A stretch of 25,855 bases of DNA, taken from the NCBI GenBank assembly GCA_964511025.1, contig CAZEDK010000028.1:1-25855 (forward strand), in the 5' to 3' direction. This DNA is from CAZEDK01 sp964511025. Its GTDB lineage: Bacteria; Patescibacteriota; Gracilibacteria; UBA1369; GWF2-33-10. The notes under the pieces were generated by a model that worked only from the letters and a program-made list of their open reading frames with translations, was not told the origin of the DNA and did not search any database. The position numbers and the translations under genes are program-made. Positions within the stretch are counted from its first letter, which is position 1. Every line of letters starts with the position of its first letter. Positions 7,862 to 15,879 of the stretch are shown here, in pieces.

Positions 7862-8380
7862 ATGTCAGATATACTCAATATTGGAATTTTGCTTTTATTG
7901 TTACCTGTTATGATGGCAGCTATTTCAGTTGCGCCATGGGTTCCAATGAAGAAAAAAGATTTAAAAAGAGTAAATTCTCTAGCTGCTTTGCAAGATGGTG
8001 ATGTTTTTTATGAAATTGGTTCTGGTGACGGTCGTGTATGTCACTATATTGCAAAAAATAATCCAAAAGTTCACGTAATAGGTATTGAAATGGCTTTTCC
8101 AATTTATATTTTGTCAAAAATTAGAAATGCTTTTAATCCTCAAGATAATTTAAAATTATACCATGCTAATGCTTTCAAATTTGATATTTCTAACGCTGAT
8201 GTTGTTTATACTTTTGCGATGCAGAAATCTATTAATGAAAAATTGAAAAATAAATTTCTCAAAGAACTTAAAAAAGGTGCAAAAATTGTTTCTTATGTCT
8301 TCTCAATGAAACAGTGGGAAGGCGATAAATACACTGATTTTCAGCCTAAGTCTTTACCTATTCATGTTTATACGGTTTAA
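7862..8380 (+). CDS. Membrane-anchored SAM methyltransferase, FAM173/ATPSCKMT-like
   Basis: 172 residues. An N-terminal hydrophobic helix (about 5-25) is followed by APWVPMKK and then the SAM-binding motif I FYEIGSGDGRV (51-57 core). VIGIEMAFP is the acidic post-I strand, and NADVVYTFAMQK and FLKELKKGAKIVSYVF match the later strands. The order of a membrane helix, a P-x-VP segment, and a short class I methyltransferase core is that of the FAM173 lysine methyltransferases and their bacterial relatives. The substrate here is unknown. The SDR gene follows after a gap of 23 bases. Confidence 0.75.
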   Translation: MSDILNIGILLLLLPVMMAAISVAPWVPMKKKDLKRVNSLAALQDGDVFYEIGSGDGRVCHYIAKNNPKVHVIGIEMAFPIYILSKIRNAFNPQDNLKLYHANAFKFDISNADVVYTFAMQKSINEKLKNKFLKELKKGAKIVSYVFSMKQWEGDKYTDFQPKSLPIHVYTV

Positions 8381-8403
8381 TAGGTCAGGAACAAATTAAT
8401 TTG

Positions 8404-9171
8404 ATGAATAAGCAATATTTTACACTTATTACAGGAGCTTCAAGTGGTATAGGTCAAGCAACAGCAAAATTATTAGCGCAACATGGTAGGAATTTAATTT
8501 TGATCGCCAGAAGAAAGGATAGACTTGATACTCTAAAAAAAGAACTGGAATCACAGTATGCTGTGGAGATTTTAGTTTTTCAGCTTGATGTTCAGAATTT
8601 AGCTGCTATTGAAAAATTTTTCGACAAAATCAAAGACAAAAAAATAGATGTTTTAATAAATAATGCAGGACTGGCTCGTGGACGTTTGCTTTTAGAAAAT
8701 TATCAGTGGGATGATATAGAACAGATGATTAATACAAACATCAAAGGTTTTTTGAAGGTAGCACAGCTTTCAATCCCTTTTTTGAAAGAAACAAAAGGTC
8801 ATATTATTAATTTAAGCTCTATCGCTGGGATAGAAGCGTATGAGGGTGCTTCTATATATTGTGGTACTAAGGCTTTTGTGAAGATGATTAGCAAATCTCT
8901 TCGTATAGATCTTGCCGGTACTGGCATTAGAGTCACAGATATTGCTCCAGGGGCTGTAAATACTGAATTTTCTCTTGTGAGATTTGACAATGATAAATCA
9001 AAAGCGTCTGCCGTTTATGATGGATATATACCGCTTTATGCTGAAGATATTGCTGATTGTATCTTGTTCAGTTTAAATCGCCCTGCAAGTGTTAATATAC
9101 AATACATGCTCGTAATGCCAACAGCGCAAGTAAGTGCTACTAGGATTTCTTCTTCTTGTTTGCCGCGTTAA
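8404..9171 (+). CDS. Short-chain dehydrogenase, YdfG-like
   Basis: A 255-residue classical SDR. The Rossmann motif is TGASSGIG (10-17), followed by NNAG (86-89), the catalytic Ser at LSS (138-139), and YCGTK with Y152 and K156. The arginine pair in IARRKDR suggests NADP preference. The C-terminal PTAQVSATRI resembles the YdfG group (NADP-dependent 3-hydroxy acid/serine dehydrogenases). ATG at 8404 was chosen over the TTG three bases upstream. Its last 32 bases overlap the convergent gene that ends at 9140. The exact substrate cannot be read from the sequence. Confidence 0.88.
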   Translation: MNKQYFTLITGASSGIGQATAKLLAQHGRNLILIARRKDRLDTLKKELESQYAVEILVFQLDVQNLAAIEKFFDKIKDKKIDVLINNAGLARGRLLLENYQWDDIEQMINTNIKGFLKVAQLSIPFLKETKGHIINLSSIAGIEAYEGASIYCGTKAFVKMISKSLRIDLAGTGIRVTDIAPGAVNTEFSLVRFDNDKSKASAVYDGYIPLYAEDIADCILFSLNRPASVNIQYMLVMPTAQVSATRISSSCLPR

Positions 9172-9733
9172 TTCCTTTGTGCCATGCTTTGCTGGAGAGG
9201 TAGATTATAAAAGGCACGAAAATGATAATTCCAATAAGATGAAATAAAGCAAAACCGGCAAATCTTAGACTTGGCCATCCCATCATTTGATACCTATAAG
9301 TTTCATAAATATCATCAGCACTTTGAGATAAGTAACTTTGCATCATTCCATAACGGTAATTATCATTATCATCTTGAGATAAATAATTTCCCATCATACC
9401 GTATCCATAGCTCAAACAGCCTAAATATTGTTTGCCAATCTTAATGTGTGCATTCTTCAGTTCTTTTGAACCTTCTCCTCCCATCATTTTGTCCATAATT
9501 TCGTGTGCTTCATTGCTACCTGTCATTTTTTGCATCACTGATTCGCCAAGCTCTTCCAAATCTTTGTCTTTAGCAACATCACAGTCCACATCTTCTTCAG
9601 TGCTAACATTTTGAGATGACATGATATCAGCTATAACTAAATCAATATCCTTGATGTCCTCTTGAGCTTCCGCAAAGGTAAGAGATGTAGAGAATACAAA
9701 GCCTAATATTAGCGATAAGAGAATTTTCTTCAT
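9140..9733 (-). CDS. Secreted/membrane protein with Met-Tyr repeats
   Basis: 197 residues with a signal peptide (MKKILLSLILGFVFSTSLTFA, probable cleavage after AEA). A middle part is rich in acidic residues and MMG. Three short repeats follow: YGYGMMGNYLSQ, YRYGMMQSYLSQ and YRYQMMGW (about 109-152). A single transmembrane helix lies at about 158-180 and ends in a lysine-rich tail (NKKKKS), so the bulk should face outside. Methionine pairs in an exported domain recall copper-binding proteins, but that is speculation; I do not recognise the family. The gene is followed on the same strand by no other gene and converges with the SDR gene. Confidence 0.75.
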   Translation of the reverse strand: MKKILLSLILGFVFSTSLTFAEAQEDIKDIDLVIADIMSSQNVSTEEDVDCDVAKDKDLEELGESVMQKMTGSNEAHEIMDKMMGGEGSKELKNAHIKIGKQYLGCLSYGYGMMGNYLSQDDNDNYRYGMMQSYLSQSADDIYETYRYQMMGWPSLRFAGFALFHLIGIIIFVPFIIYLSSKAWHKGINAANKKKKS

Positions 9734-9846
9734 ATATAAGTTTAGTATGTTTGTAAGTCAATCATATTCTTTTTATATAAAAAAGAAAGAATTTAGATTT
9801 GACATCTTGTAAAATTTCCCCATGTTTCAAAAATATATTTTGACGA

Positions 9847-9922
9847 TGGAGCCATCATCGGGAATCGAACCCGAGACCTCATCCTTACCATGGATGCGCT
9901 CTACCGACTGAGCTATGATGGC
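9847..9922 (-). tRNA. tRNA-Thr (GGU)
   Basis: Read on the minus strand: acceptor GCCATCA pairs with TGATGGC, D arm GCTC...GAGC, anticodon loop ATGGTAA giving anticodon GGU, T arm TCGGG TTCGATT CCCGA, discriminator T, and an encoded CCA. Its 5' end is duplicated 66 bases upstream (9968-9992). Confidence 0.96.
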
Positions 9923-9992
9923 GAAATGTTTGCGCTCCCTGTCCGCCGTAGCTTCAGCGGAGGTGGATACCGACTGAGCTATGATGGCGAAA
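9902..9992 (-). repeat. Duplicated tRNA-Thr 5' end with palindromic insert
   Basis: Bases 9902-9926 and 9968-9992 are identical over 25 nt. Each carries the tRNA acceptor 5' strand and most of the D arm. Between them lies a GC-rich segment with an inverted repeat, TCCGC (9942-9946) and GCGGA (9957-9961). The outer copy is a truncated tRNA; the inner copy belongs to the functional tRNA. Confidence 0.85.
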
Positions 9993-10047
9993 GTACTTTG
10001 TAAGGCTTTTGAAGATTAAATTTTTTCTTGAAATATCGCAATACGAA

Positions 10048-10076
10048 TTGACTTCTTTTATATAAAAATTTAAAGT
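10048..10076 (+). promoter_or_regulatory. Possible rpmG promoter
   Basis: TTGACT (10048-10053), a 17-base spacer, and TAAAGT (10071-10076). The -35 is good and the -10 is weak. The ATG of rpmG is at 10122. Confidence 0.35.
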
Positions 10077-10121
10077 TTCTTCGCGTAGATTTTACAATTT
10101 TAAATTTAATTTTTTTAAAAG

Positions 10122-10295
10122 ATGGCAAAAGGTAAAAGTCAATATTACACACTGTTCTGTAAGGTTTGTAACTTAGGTAGATACTTGATTTACAGGACTG
10201 AAAGGAATCCGTTCCCAGAATTTATTAAAAAGTTTTGTAAAAAGTGCCGTAAACACGAAGATCACAAACCTAAAAAAACTAAGAAATCTTCTTAA
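10122..10295 (+). CDS. rpmG: 50S ribosomal protein L33
   Basis: This 57-residue ORF (MAKGKSQYYTLFCKVC...) is a zinc-ribbon L33. The two cysteine pairs are C13-x2-C16 and C39-x2-C42, followed by the usual R/K-H-x-x-H-K tail (RKHEDHK). The family is typically about 50-55 residues, so it is full length. The leader is AT-rich with no Shine-Dalgarno sequence. The lipoprotein gene starts 21 bases downstream and may be cotranscribed. Confidence 0.93.
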   Translation: MAKGKSQYYTLFCKVCNLGRYLIYRTERNPFPEFIKKFCKKCRKHEDHKPKKTKKSS

Positions 10296-10316
10296 AAATA
10301 GATTTTTAAATTAAAT

Positions 10317-11972
10317 ATGAAAAAATTATTAACTTTTTTCTTCTTTCTTTCTTCTTTCTTCTTGGTTTCTTGCGGTGATAACTTAGAAAAATATTCAACA
10401 AAACAAGGAGTTTTTGAGGCTGATTTTATGCCAAAGGATACTTTTGTATTTGTGCAGTTCTCTGATGAAAAAAATTCTCAAAAAGATAAATTTGAAGAAA
10501 TTATGAAAAGATTACCTGCCTCTAATGAGAATTTTTTGGCAAGTTTGACTGGCGCCCTACTACCTTATGGGATAGATTACTCAGCAGAAATACTGCCTTT
10601 GTTGGGAGCTAATAAAAGAATTTCTGTTGGAATTAATCCGCCAAAAAATCTTGAACAGCAAGGGGATATGATTATTAGTTTTGTTATTGATGATCAGCAA
10701 AAAGCCTCAGATTGGCTGACTGTACTTTCACAGAAAGAAGATTTTTTTCAAGATGCAATTGCTGATTATAAAATTGTTGGGAATACAAAAACGAATTTTT
10801 ATCTTACGGTATATAAGGATCTGATTTTGATGGCAAATAGTAGAGACGCTTTGAAAGAAGCTTTTGATGCTTTGGCTGATAATAAATCTTCATTGATGTC
10901 TTCTGAGCTTTTTCAAGAAAAATTCAAAAATTTTTACGATGACAGGTTCCTTTTTGTTTATTTGGATTCGTCAGCCTCCGCAGCAAATATGAATATTGAC
11001 CAAATAAACAAAATAGACAAACTTAATATTGGAGTACGTGAATTTTTGTACTTAACCGCTGAAAAAGATGGGGTTAAGATTAACGCTTTTGTTCAATCTG
11101 ACAAAGAAGATAAGAAACTTTCGAAAAACAAAGTCAAAATACCAAAACTTGCCAAGCAAATTGATAGCGCAAATTTGATAGGGTACGCAGAAAGTCCAAA
11201 TATCATAAAAACTCTTCAGCTTGAAATGGATGATTCCAATGAATCTTTTAAACAACTGGAAGACGCAGTAAATCGATATTTCGCTATGGATTTGAAAAAA
11301 GATATTTTGACTTTTCTTGATAAATCGGTGGCATTCTCGGTACATGCTCAGCAAGACAATCCTTTTCCATCTCTGAGTATTCTTGTTGACGCTTCATCGA
11401 ATTCTCAAGGAGCTTCACAGTTTGTGACCAAAATAGATGGTCAAATTGATGGAATACTTGCGCTTATTAACTTTCAATTTTCTGATTACAGCAGTACGAT
11501 TTCAAAAGATACTGTAGATATAGCAAGCAAATCTTTGACACGGATTACGTTAGATTTTGCAAAATTGCCTGATCAAGTTTTTACAGCTTTTGCTCAGATA
11601 CCTGATTTTGTCAAAAATAATAAATTGAGTTTGACTTACGGCATGCTTGAAGATGATATTTTATTTATTAGTACAGCGGATAAATTTGAATTTGATGAAA
11701 ACTTGGCGGATAAAGATTTGTTTCAAGACATGAATTCTGATATTGCAGATTTGCAAGATGGCAGACTTTATATTGAGTTGCCGAATGTCATATCGTTGAC
11801 TGATCAAATCAAAATTCTGAATGAAAAATTAAACGGTCCAATGACAGAGCAGGAAAATCTTTCATATGAATTGTTTAAACAATATGCGACTGCTTTTGAG
11901 TCTATGATATTTGGCACAAAAGTGTTGAGCTCATCAGAACTTGAAATTGAGGGGTTGGTGAGGGTGAAATAA
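10317..11972 (+). CDS. Lipoprotein, DUF3352-like
   Basis: 551 residues beginning MKKLLTFFFFLSSFFLVSCG, a type II signal peptide with the lipobox LVSC at about residue 19. The mature part starts with EADFMPKDTFVFVQFSD and repeats a pattern of short strands and helices (LPPYGIDY-like, ILPLLGANKRISVGI, DLILMANSRDALKEAFDAL). This resembles DUF3352, a family of large exported proteins of unknown function whose N-terminus reads LPADTxxYV. The assignment is by overall pattern and is moderate. It follows rpmG on the same strand and precedes the convergent tRNA-Trp/trxA pair. Confidence 0.75.
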   Translation: MKKLLTFFFFLSSFFLVSCGDNLEKYSTKQGVFEADFMPKDTFVFVQFSDEKNSQKDKFEEIMKRLPASNENFLASLTGALLPYGIDYSAEILPLLGANKRISVGINPPKNLEQQGDMIISFVIDDQQKASDWLTVLSQKEDFFQDAIADYKIVGNTKTNFYLTVYKDLILMANSRDALKEAFDALADNKSSLMSSELFQEKFKNFYDDRFLFVYLDSSASAANMNIDQINKIDKLNIGVREFLYLTAEKDGVKINAFVQSDKEDKKLSKNKVKIPKLAKQIDSANLIGYAESPNIIKTLQLEMDDSNESFKQLEDAVNRYFAMDLKKDILTFLDKSVAFSVHAQQDNPFPSLSILVDASSNSQGASQFVTKIDGQIDGILALINFQFSDYSSTISKDTVDIASKSLTRITLDFAKLPDQVFTAFAQIPDFVKNNKLSLTYGMLEDDILFISTADKFEFDENLADKDLFQDMNSDIADLQDGRLYIELPNVISLTDQIKILNEKLNGPMTEQENLSYELFKQYATAFESMIFGTKVLSSSELEIEGLVRVK

Positions 11973-11994
11973 ATAACAAAATCAGAATTTGTTT

Positions 11995-12068
11995 TGGCAG
12001 GGGCACTAGGGATCGAACCCAGGTCTTCGGTTTTGGAGACCGACATTCTGCCACTGAACTATACCCCT
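11995..12068 (-). tRNA. tRNA-Trp (CCA)
   Basis: On the minus strand: acceptor AGGGGTA pairs with TGCCCCT (one G-T pair), anticodon stem TCGGT/ACCGA with loop CTCCAAA giving anticodon CCA, T loop TTCGATC, discriminator G, and an encoded CCA. A Trp tRNA reading only UGG agrees with UGA being a stop here. It lies six bases downstream of the trxA stop and is probably cotranscribed with it. Confidence 0.96.
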
Positions 12069-12074
12069 ATATGT

Positions 12075-12398
12075 CTACGCTGTATGTTTTTCAAGCTTTT
12101 CTTCAAGAGCTTCTTTGCTTTGGAATCCAACAATTTTTTCAATCATTTCTCCATTTTTGAAAACAAGTAATGTTGGAATGCTTGCAATCCCATATTTGCC
12201 TGCAACTTCAGGGCTATGATCCACGTCAAGTTTGCCTATTTTTATTTTGTTGCCTAATTCTTGTGCTAATTCTTCTATGATTGGAGTTAACATTTTGCAT
12301 GGTCCGCACCAATCAGCATAAAAATCCACAAGCACAGCTGTGCTTTTATAATTCAAAACTTCTTCTTGGAAATTGTCATCTGTAAAATGATTTGTCAT
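12075..12398 (-). CDS. trxA: Thioredoxin
   Basis: A 107-residue cytoplasmic dithiol-disulfide reductant. The active site is DWCGPCK with C31 and C34, preceded by LVDFYA. The cis-proline loop is GIASIPTLLVFKNGE, and the C-terminus (VGFQSKEALEEKLEKH) is typical. The length is normal for the family. It ends just before tRNA-Trp on the same strand. No thioredoxin reductase gene lies in the window. Confidence 0.96.
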   Translation of the reverse strand: MTNHFTDDNFQEEVLNYKSTAVLVDFYADWCGPCKMLTPIIEELAQELGNKIKIGKLDVDHSPEVAGKYGIASIPTLLVFKNGEMIEKIVGFQSKEALEEKLEKHTA

Positions 12399-12415
12399 AT
12401 TGTTAGCGATAAGTG

Positions 12416-12444
12416 ATAAGCGGTTGGCTTTAAGCCAAACTTAT
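12416..12444. repeat. Hairpin-forming inverted repeat between trxA and purB
   Basis: ATAAG (12416-12420) and TTGGCTT (12424-12430) pair with AAGCCAA (12432-12438) and CTTAT (12440-12444). The 7-bp core is perfect, around a single central base. It lies in the trxA leader on the minus strand. It could be an operator or a small dispersed repeat. It is not followed by a T-run on either strand, so it is unlikely to be a terminator. Confidence 0.5.
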
Positions 12445-12534
12445 GTTAATAGATTTATAGTTTAGTTGCAATTGGTATTTTATTATTTTTACTGTAAATT
12501 AATATCGTCAATTCAAAATTTAACATTTCCAACA

Positions 12535-13896
12535 ATGTTTTCACTTACAGCGGTTTCCCCAATTGATGGGCGTTATAGTAATAAGGTAGAGGAATTGTCA
12601 GCTTTTTTTTCTGAAGCAGCTTTGATTTATTATAGAGTTTATGTCGAGATAGAATGGTTTGTTTTTATATGTAACGATCTCAAGCTTGAAAAAACAAGAA
12701 AACTGACAGCAAAAGAATTGAAAAAACTGCGTGATATTTATGAATCTTTTACGGAGGATAGCGCAGCAAGAGTTAAAGAAATTGAAAGTGTGACAAATCA
12801 CGACGTGAAAGCTGTTGAATATTTTATCAAAGAACATTTCAAAGATATTGGATCTAGTGATTTAGCTGAATTTGTACATTTCGGATCTACTTCTGAGGAT
12901 ATAAGTAATTTATCTTATGGATTAATGATTCATGATAGTTTGGAAGAGTTGTTTAGTGATGTGTATGATGAAATGCTTGATGAAATTGAAGCTCTATCTG
13001 AAAAATATAAAAAAATTCCAATGCTTTCTCGTACTCATGGACAGGCTGCAAGTCCAACCACTGTCGGTAAAGAATTTTTTAATGTACTTATGCGTCTTGA
13101 AAGGCAGGTGGAAAATCTTCTTTTTGTGGAAATTCTTGGCAAAATCAATGGTGCGGTTGGAAATTATAATGCGCATTTAGTGGCTTATCCAGATGTTGAC
13201 TGGATCAAGGCATCAAATAAATTTGTAACAAGTCTTGGCTTGATACCGAATCTACACACTACACAGATTGAACCGCATGATTATATGGCTGAAATTTTTG
13301 ACGCAATTAAGAGAATCAATACTATACTTATAGATTTTAATAGAGATATATGGACTTATATCTCTATGGATTATTTTAAACAAAAACTCAAAGAAGGTGA
13401 AATTGGATCTTCAACAATGCCGCACAAGGTCAATCCAATAGATTTTGAAAATAGTGAAGGCAATCTTGGTATGGCAAATGCACTATTTGCTCATTTTTCC
13501 GAGAAACTTCCGATTTCAAGAATGCAAAGAGATTTAACTGACTCTACCGTGCAAAGAAACATAGGATCTGCTTTTGCTTATAGTTTGATTGCGTATAAGA
13601 GTTTTATGAAAGGTTTAAAAAAATTAGAAATCAATGAAGAGAAAATAGAGCAGGATCTAGATAATAATTGGGAAATTCTTGCTGAACCAATTCAAACAGT
13701 TATGAGAAAAAATGGGATAGAAAAACCTTATGAGAAATTGAAAGAATTGACAAGAGGTAAGAAAATTTCACAAAAAGAAGTAAAAGAATTCATAAACAAA
13801 CTCAAACTTCCAAAAATTGAAAAAGATAGATTACTGAAATTGACGCCGGCAAAATATATAGGACTTGCGATAGAGCTGATTGATACAAACAATTAA
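12535..13896 (+). CDS. purB: Adenylosuccinate lyase
   Basis: Catalyses two fumarate-releasing steps in purine synthesis (SAICAR to AICAR, and adenylosuccinate to AMP). ATG at 12535 gives MFSLTAVSPIDGRYSNKV, the exact N-terminal pattern of the E. coli-type enzyme; an upstream ATG at 12466 adds 23 unrelated residues and was rejected. The 453 residues match that type (E. coli about 456). Key blocks are TNHDVKAVEYF, EFVHFGSTSEDISN, RTHGQAASPTTVGKE (catalytic His), and the superfamily signature GSSTMPHKVNPIDFENSEGN (catalytic Ser loop). dcd follows after 27 bases. Confidence 0.97.
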   Translation: MFSLTAVSPIDGRYSNKVEELSAFFSEAALIYYRVYVEIEWFVFICNDLKLEKTRKLTAKELKKLRDIYESFTEDSAARVKEIESVTNHDVKAVEYFIKEHFKDIGSSDLAEFVHFGSTSEDISNLSYGLMIHDSLEELFSDVYDEMLDEIEALSEKYKKIPMLSRTHGQAASPTTVGKEFFNVLMRLERQVENLLFVEILGKINGAVGNYNAHLVAYPDVDWIKASNKFVTSLGLIPNLHTTQIEPHDYMAEIFDAIKRINTILIDFNRDIWTYISMDYFKQKLKEGEIGSSTMPHKVNPIDFENSEGNLGMANALFAHFSEKLPISRMQRDLTDSTVQRNIGSAFAYSLIAYKSFMKGLKKLEINEEKIEQDLDNNWEILAEPIQTVMRKNGIEKPYEKLKELTRGKKISQKEVKEFINKLKLPKIEKDRLLKLTPAKYIGLAIELIDTNN

Positions 13897-13923
13897 GTTA
13901 ATTATAAAATTTAAAATTCAAAA

Positions 13924-14514
13924 ATGATTTTATCTGATCGTGATATCAAAGCTAAACTTGCCAGTGGAGAAATACAAATTCGTTACAATGGTGGCGAGGA
14001 GTATGAACCGTATATTGGTCCATCAAGTGTGGACGTGAGGCTTGGTAAATTTTTCAAATTTTACAAACATGCTGATACGCCTGTACTTGATCCAATGAAA
14101 ATGGATAGTTTCAAGGAAGTAACTGAACTTGTGGAAATCAAAGAAGGTAAACCGATTATTATTCAACCTGGCGAGTTTGTTCTTGGAGTAACTTTGGAAA
14201 CTATTAAACTTCCTGATAATCTTGTTGCCAGATGCGAAGGAAGAAGTTCACTTGGAAGGCTTGGTTTGATAATTCACTCTACAGCAGGCTTTATAGATCC
14301 CGGATTTGAAGGGACTGTTACTCTTGAGATTACAAATATCAATCGTATGCCGCTTGCTCTTTATCCGGGTATGCGCATTGGTCAGCTTGCATTTGAGACC
14401 ATGACAAGTTCTGCTGAAGTACCATATAATATGAAAAAATGTTCCAAATATATGGGACAGCAGCTTCCTGAAGAAAGTAGAATTACAATAGATAAGGAAT
14501 TTAGTTCAATATGA
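13924..14514 (+). CDS. dcd: dCTP deaminase
   Basis: Deaminates dCTP to dUTP, feeding dTMP synthesis. The 196-residue protein starts MILSDRDIKAKLASGEI, then SSVDVRLG, QPGEFVLGVTLE, EGRSSLGRLGLIIHSTAGFID, and PGFEGTVTLEITN (catalytic Glu in the last block). The family includes monofunctional enzymes and bifunctional deaminase/dUTPases. The two cannot be told apart safely by eye. The stop is TGA at 14512-14514, overlapping the next ATG by four bases (ATGA), which shows UGA acts as a stop and suggests translational coupling. Confidence 0.95.
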   Translation: MILSDRDIKAKLASGEIQIRYNGGEEYEPYIGPSSVDVRLGKFFKFYKHADTPVLDPMKMDSFKEVTELVEIKEGKPIIIQPGEFVLGVTLETIKLPDNLVARCEGRSSLGRLGLIIHSTAGFIDPGFEGTVTLEITNINRMPLALYPGMRIGQLAFETMTSSAEVPYNMKKCSKYMGQQLPEESRITIDKEFSSI

Positions 14515-15416
14515 ACACAAACATTATTATTCTTTTGTTGATTTCAACTGTTCCGGTTTTTTTTCTACTTTTGTATTTTTATTACAAAGACAAAGAAAGA
14601 GAACCGAAAAAGTTGGTTTTGAAGATTTTTATTCTTGGAGTTCTTTTGTTGTTTCCTGCTGTATGGATAGAGCAATATTTGACTGAATATCTACCTAATA
14701 CTGCATTTTTTAATGCTTTTTTTGTAGCTGCCGTTACTGAAGAATTGCTGAAATATTTTATAATTATGAGATTTGCTTTTCGAAGTCCGGCTTTTAATCA
14801 AGTCACAGACGGTATGGTTTACGCAATTGTAGTAAGTCTTGGATTTGCTGCTTTCGAAAATATTCTTTATGTGAAAAATTTTGGCTATGAAATTGGTATT
14901 ATTAGAGCTTTTACCGCTATACCGCTTCATACTTTTAGTGCTGCTATTATGGGATATTTTATAGGATCTAGTAAATTTGAAGAAGATAAGGAAAAAGGGA
15001 AAAGGATAAGGCTAAATGGTGTGTTTTTGGCTATATTATTGCATGGATTTTATAATTTCTGGCTTTTTACTGAGAGTTATTTGATGATACTTAGTTATTT
15101 GCAAGTTTATATGATGTGGAGGCTTACTTATATTTATTGGAAACATAGTGAAGAGCCTGATAAAAAAACTGTTTTAACGATTAGAATGATTTTGAAATAT
15201 TTATACGACAAATATAGTATTATAAGTTGGTTCAAAATTATTATTGCAACTTTGCTTCTTCTTTTGATTGCTCTTGTTACAACAGCTTCAGTTGTACAGC
15301 TGAAGCAAGATGCTTTGATTTATATTCTGGGTTTTGATTTGCTGACTGGGATGTTGTCGTATGTTCTGTATAATAGTGCTACAAAGAATAAAGTGAAAAA
15401 TACAAGCACACTTTAA
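14511..15416 (+). CDS. PrsW-family intramembrane metalloprotease
   Basis: A 301-residue polytopic membrane protein with about eight hydrophobic segments. It has the PrsW motifs: TEELLKYF (E77, E78, K81), DGMVYAIVVSLGFAAFENILY (D100; E116, N117), PLHTFSAAIMGYFIG (H140), and LLHGFYNF (H178). In Bacillus PrsW starts the cleavage of an anti-sigma factor. No anti-sigma factor gene is evident here, so the substrate is unknown. The C-terminal third carries further helices not needed for the catalytic core. It is translationally coupled to dcd. Confidence 0.9.
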   Translation: MNTNIIILLLISTVPVFFLLLYFYYKDKEREPKKLVLKIFILGVLLLFPAVWIEQYLTEYLPNTAFFNAFFVAAVTEELLKYFIIMRFAFRSPAFNQVTDGMVYAIVVSLGFAAFENILYVKNFGYEIGIIRAFTAIPLHTFSAAIMGYFIGSSKFEEDKEKGKRIRLNGVFLAILLHGFYNFWLFTESYLMILSYLQVYMMWRLTYIYWKHSEEPDKKTVLTIRMILKYLYDKYSIISWFKIIIATLLLLLIALVTTASVVQLKQDALIYILGFDLLTGMLSYVLYNSATKNKVKNTSTL

Positions 15417-15425
15417 TATGTAATT

Positions 15426-15446
15426 AATCTTAATATTATAGCAAAT
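15426..15446 (+). repeat. 21-nt direct repeat, copy 1, at the left of the RelE/Phd module
   Basis: Matches 16369-16389 at 20 of 21 bases (AATCTTA...TATAGCAAAT). The two copies flank the segment that holds the toxin-antitoxin pair. They may be shared promoter -10 regions rather than insertion borders. Confidence 0.45.
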
Positions 15447-15483
15447 TTTGAAGGTTTTTTAAATGAGAAATATTAATATTCTG

Positions 15484-15512
15484 TTAAAGAATATGGCAGA
15501 TTACTGTATAAT
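15484..15512 (+). promoter_or_regulatory. Rightward promoter ahead of an AbiEi-like remnant
   Basis: TTAAAG (15484-15489), a 17-base spacer, and a perfect TATAAT (15507-15512). It points to the short ORF at 15554 and is antisense to the 3' end of the toxin gene. Confidence 0.4.
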
Positions 15513-15553
15513 ATTTCTGTAAATTGTGAAAAATAACACTTTTAAGAAATAAA

Positions 15554-15640
15554 ATGACATTTTTAGAGCTAAAATTCGCATTAACGAAGTTTTTGATTTT
15601 TTCTTTAAATGATAACCAGTTGGAATCTTATTCTCCATAA
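15554..15640 (+). pseudogene. Short ORF, possible remnant of an AbiEi-type antitoxin
   Basis: A 28-residue frame starting MTFLELKFALTKFLIFSLND. This looks like the N-terminal winged-helix start of AbiEi-like proteins, which often read LLELK...VFSLNDI. After SLND the similarity ends and the frame runs into the toxin gene of the opposite strand (from 15628). A promoter-like element lies 42 bases upstream. Family recognition from so short a piece is weak. A chance ORF is the alternative. Confidence 0.3.
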
Positions 15641-15879
15641 TGTGTTTTGCAACGGAGAATGTGTATGATAATTTTTTCTTCTAAAATTTCATAAAGTATA
15701 CGATTTTTTAAATCAATTCTTATTGAAAAACATCCTTTTAGATTTTGTCCTAACCTTTTACCAATAAATGGATTAAATGCAAGAATTTTTAATTTATCTC
15801 TCACCTTAATTTGTTCATGCTTATTATATTGAGAGAAATCTTTTTCTGCTTTTTTTGACAAAATAATTTTATAAATCAT
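15628..15879 (-). CDS. RelE/ParE-family toxin
   Basis: An 83-residue basic protein with the RelE/ParE pattern: MIYKIILSKKAEKDFSQY, RDKLKILAFNPFIGKRLGQNLKGCFSIRI, and DLKNRILYEILEEKIIIHILRCKTHYGE. Family members cleave mRNA on the ribosome (RelE) or act on gyrase (ParE); which applies here cannot be told. The gene overlaps the antitoxin by 11 bases, the usual arrangement for a coupled toxin. Confidence 0.87.
   Translation of the reverse strand: MIYKIILSKKAEKDFSQYNKHEQIKVRDKLKILAFNPFIGKRLGQNLKGCFSIRIDLKNRILYEILEEKIIIHILRCKTHYGE

Noticed and set aside
8401..8403. TTG start for the SDR gene
   Set aside because: An ATG follows at once and gives the usual short N-terminus before TLITGASSGIG.
12466..12534. 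Longer purB N-terminus from ATG 12466
   Set aside because: The 23 added residues match nothing in the family, whereas ATG 12535 gives the conserved SLTAVSPIDGRY start.
14505..14520. Possible UGA recoding as in some Patescibacteria
   Set aside because: dcd ends at TGA at the normal length, reading through would add an unrelated tail with another TGA, and all large genes are free of in-frame TGA. The tRNA-Trp reads only UGG.
15466..15518. 10-bp inverted repeat AGAAATATTA/TAATATTTCT as a structured RNA
   Set aside because: Pure AT arms with a 33-base loop in AT-rich DNA; a chance match is likely, and the region is better explained by a promoter.
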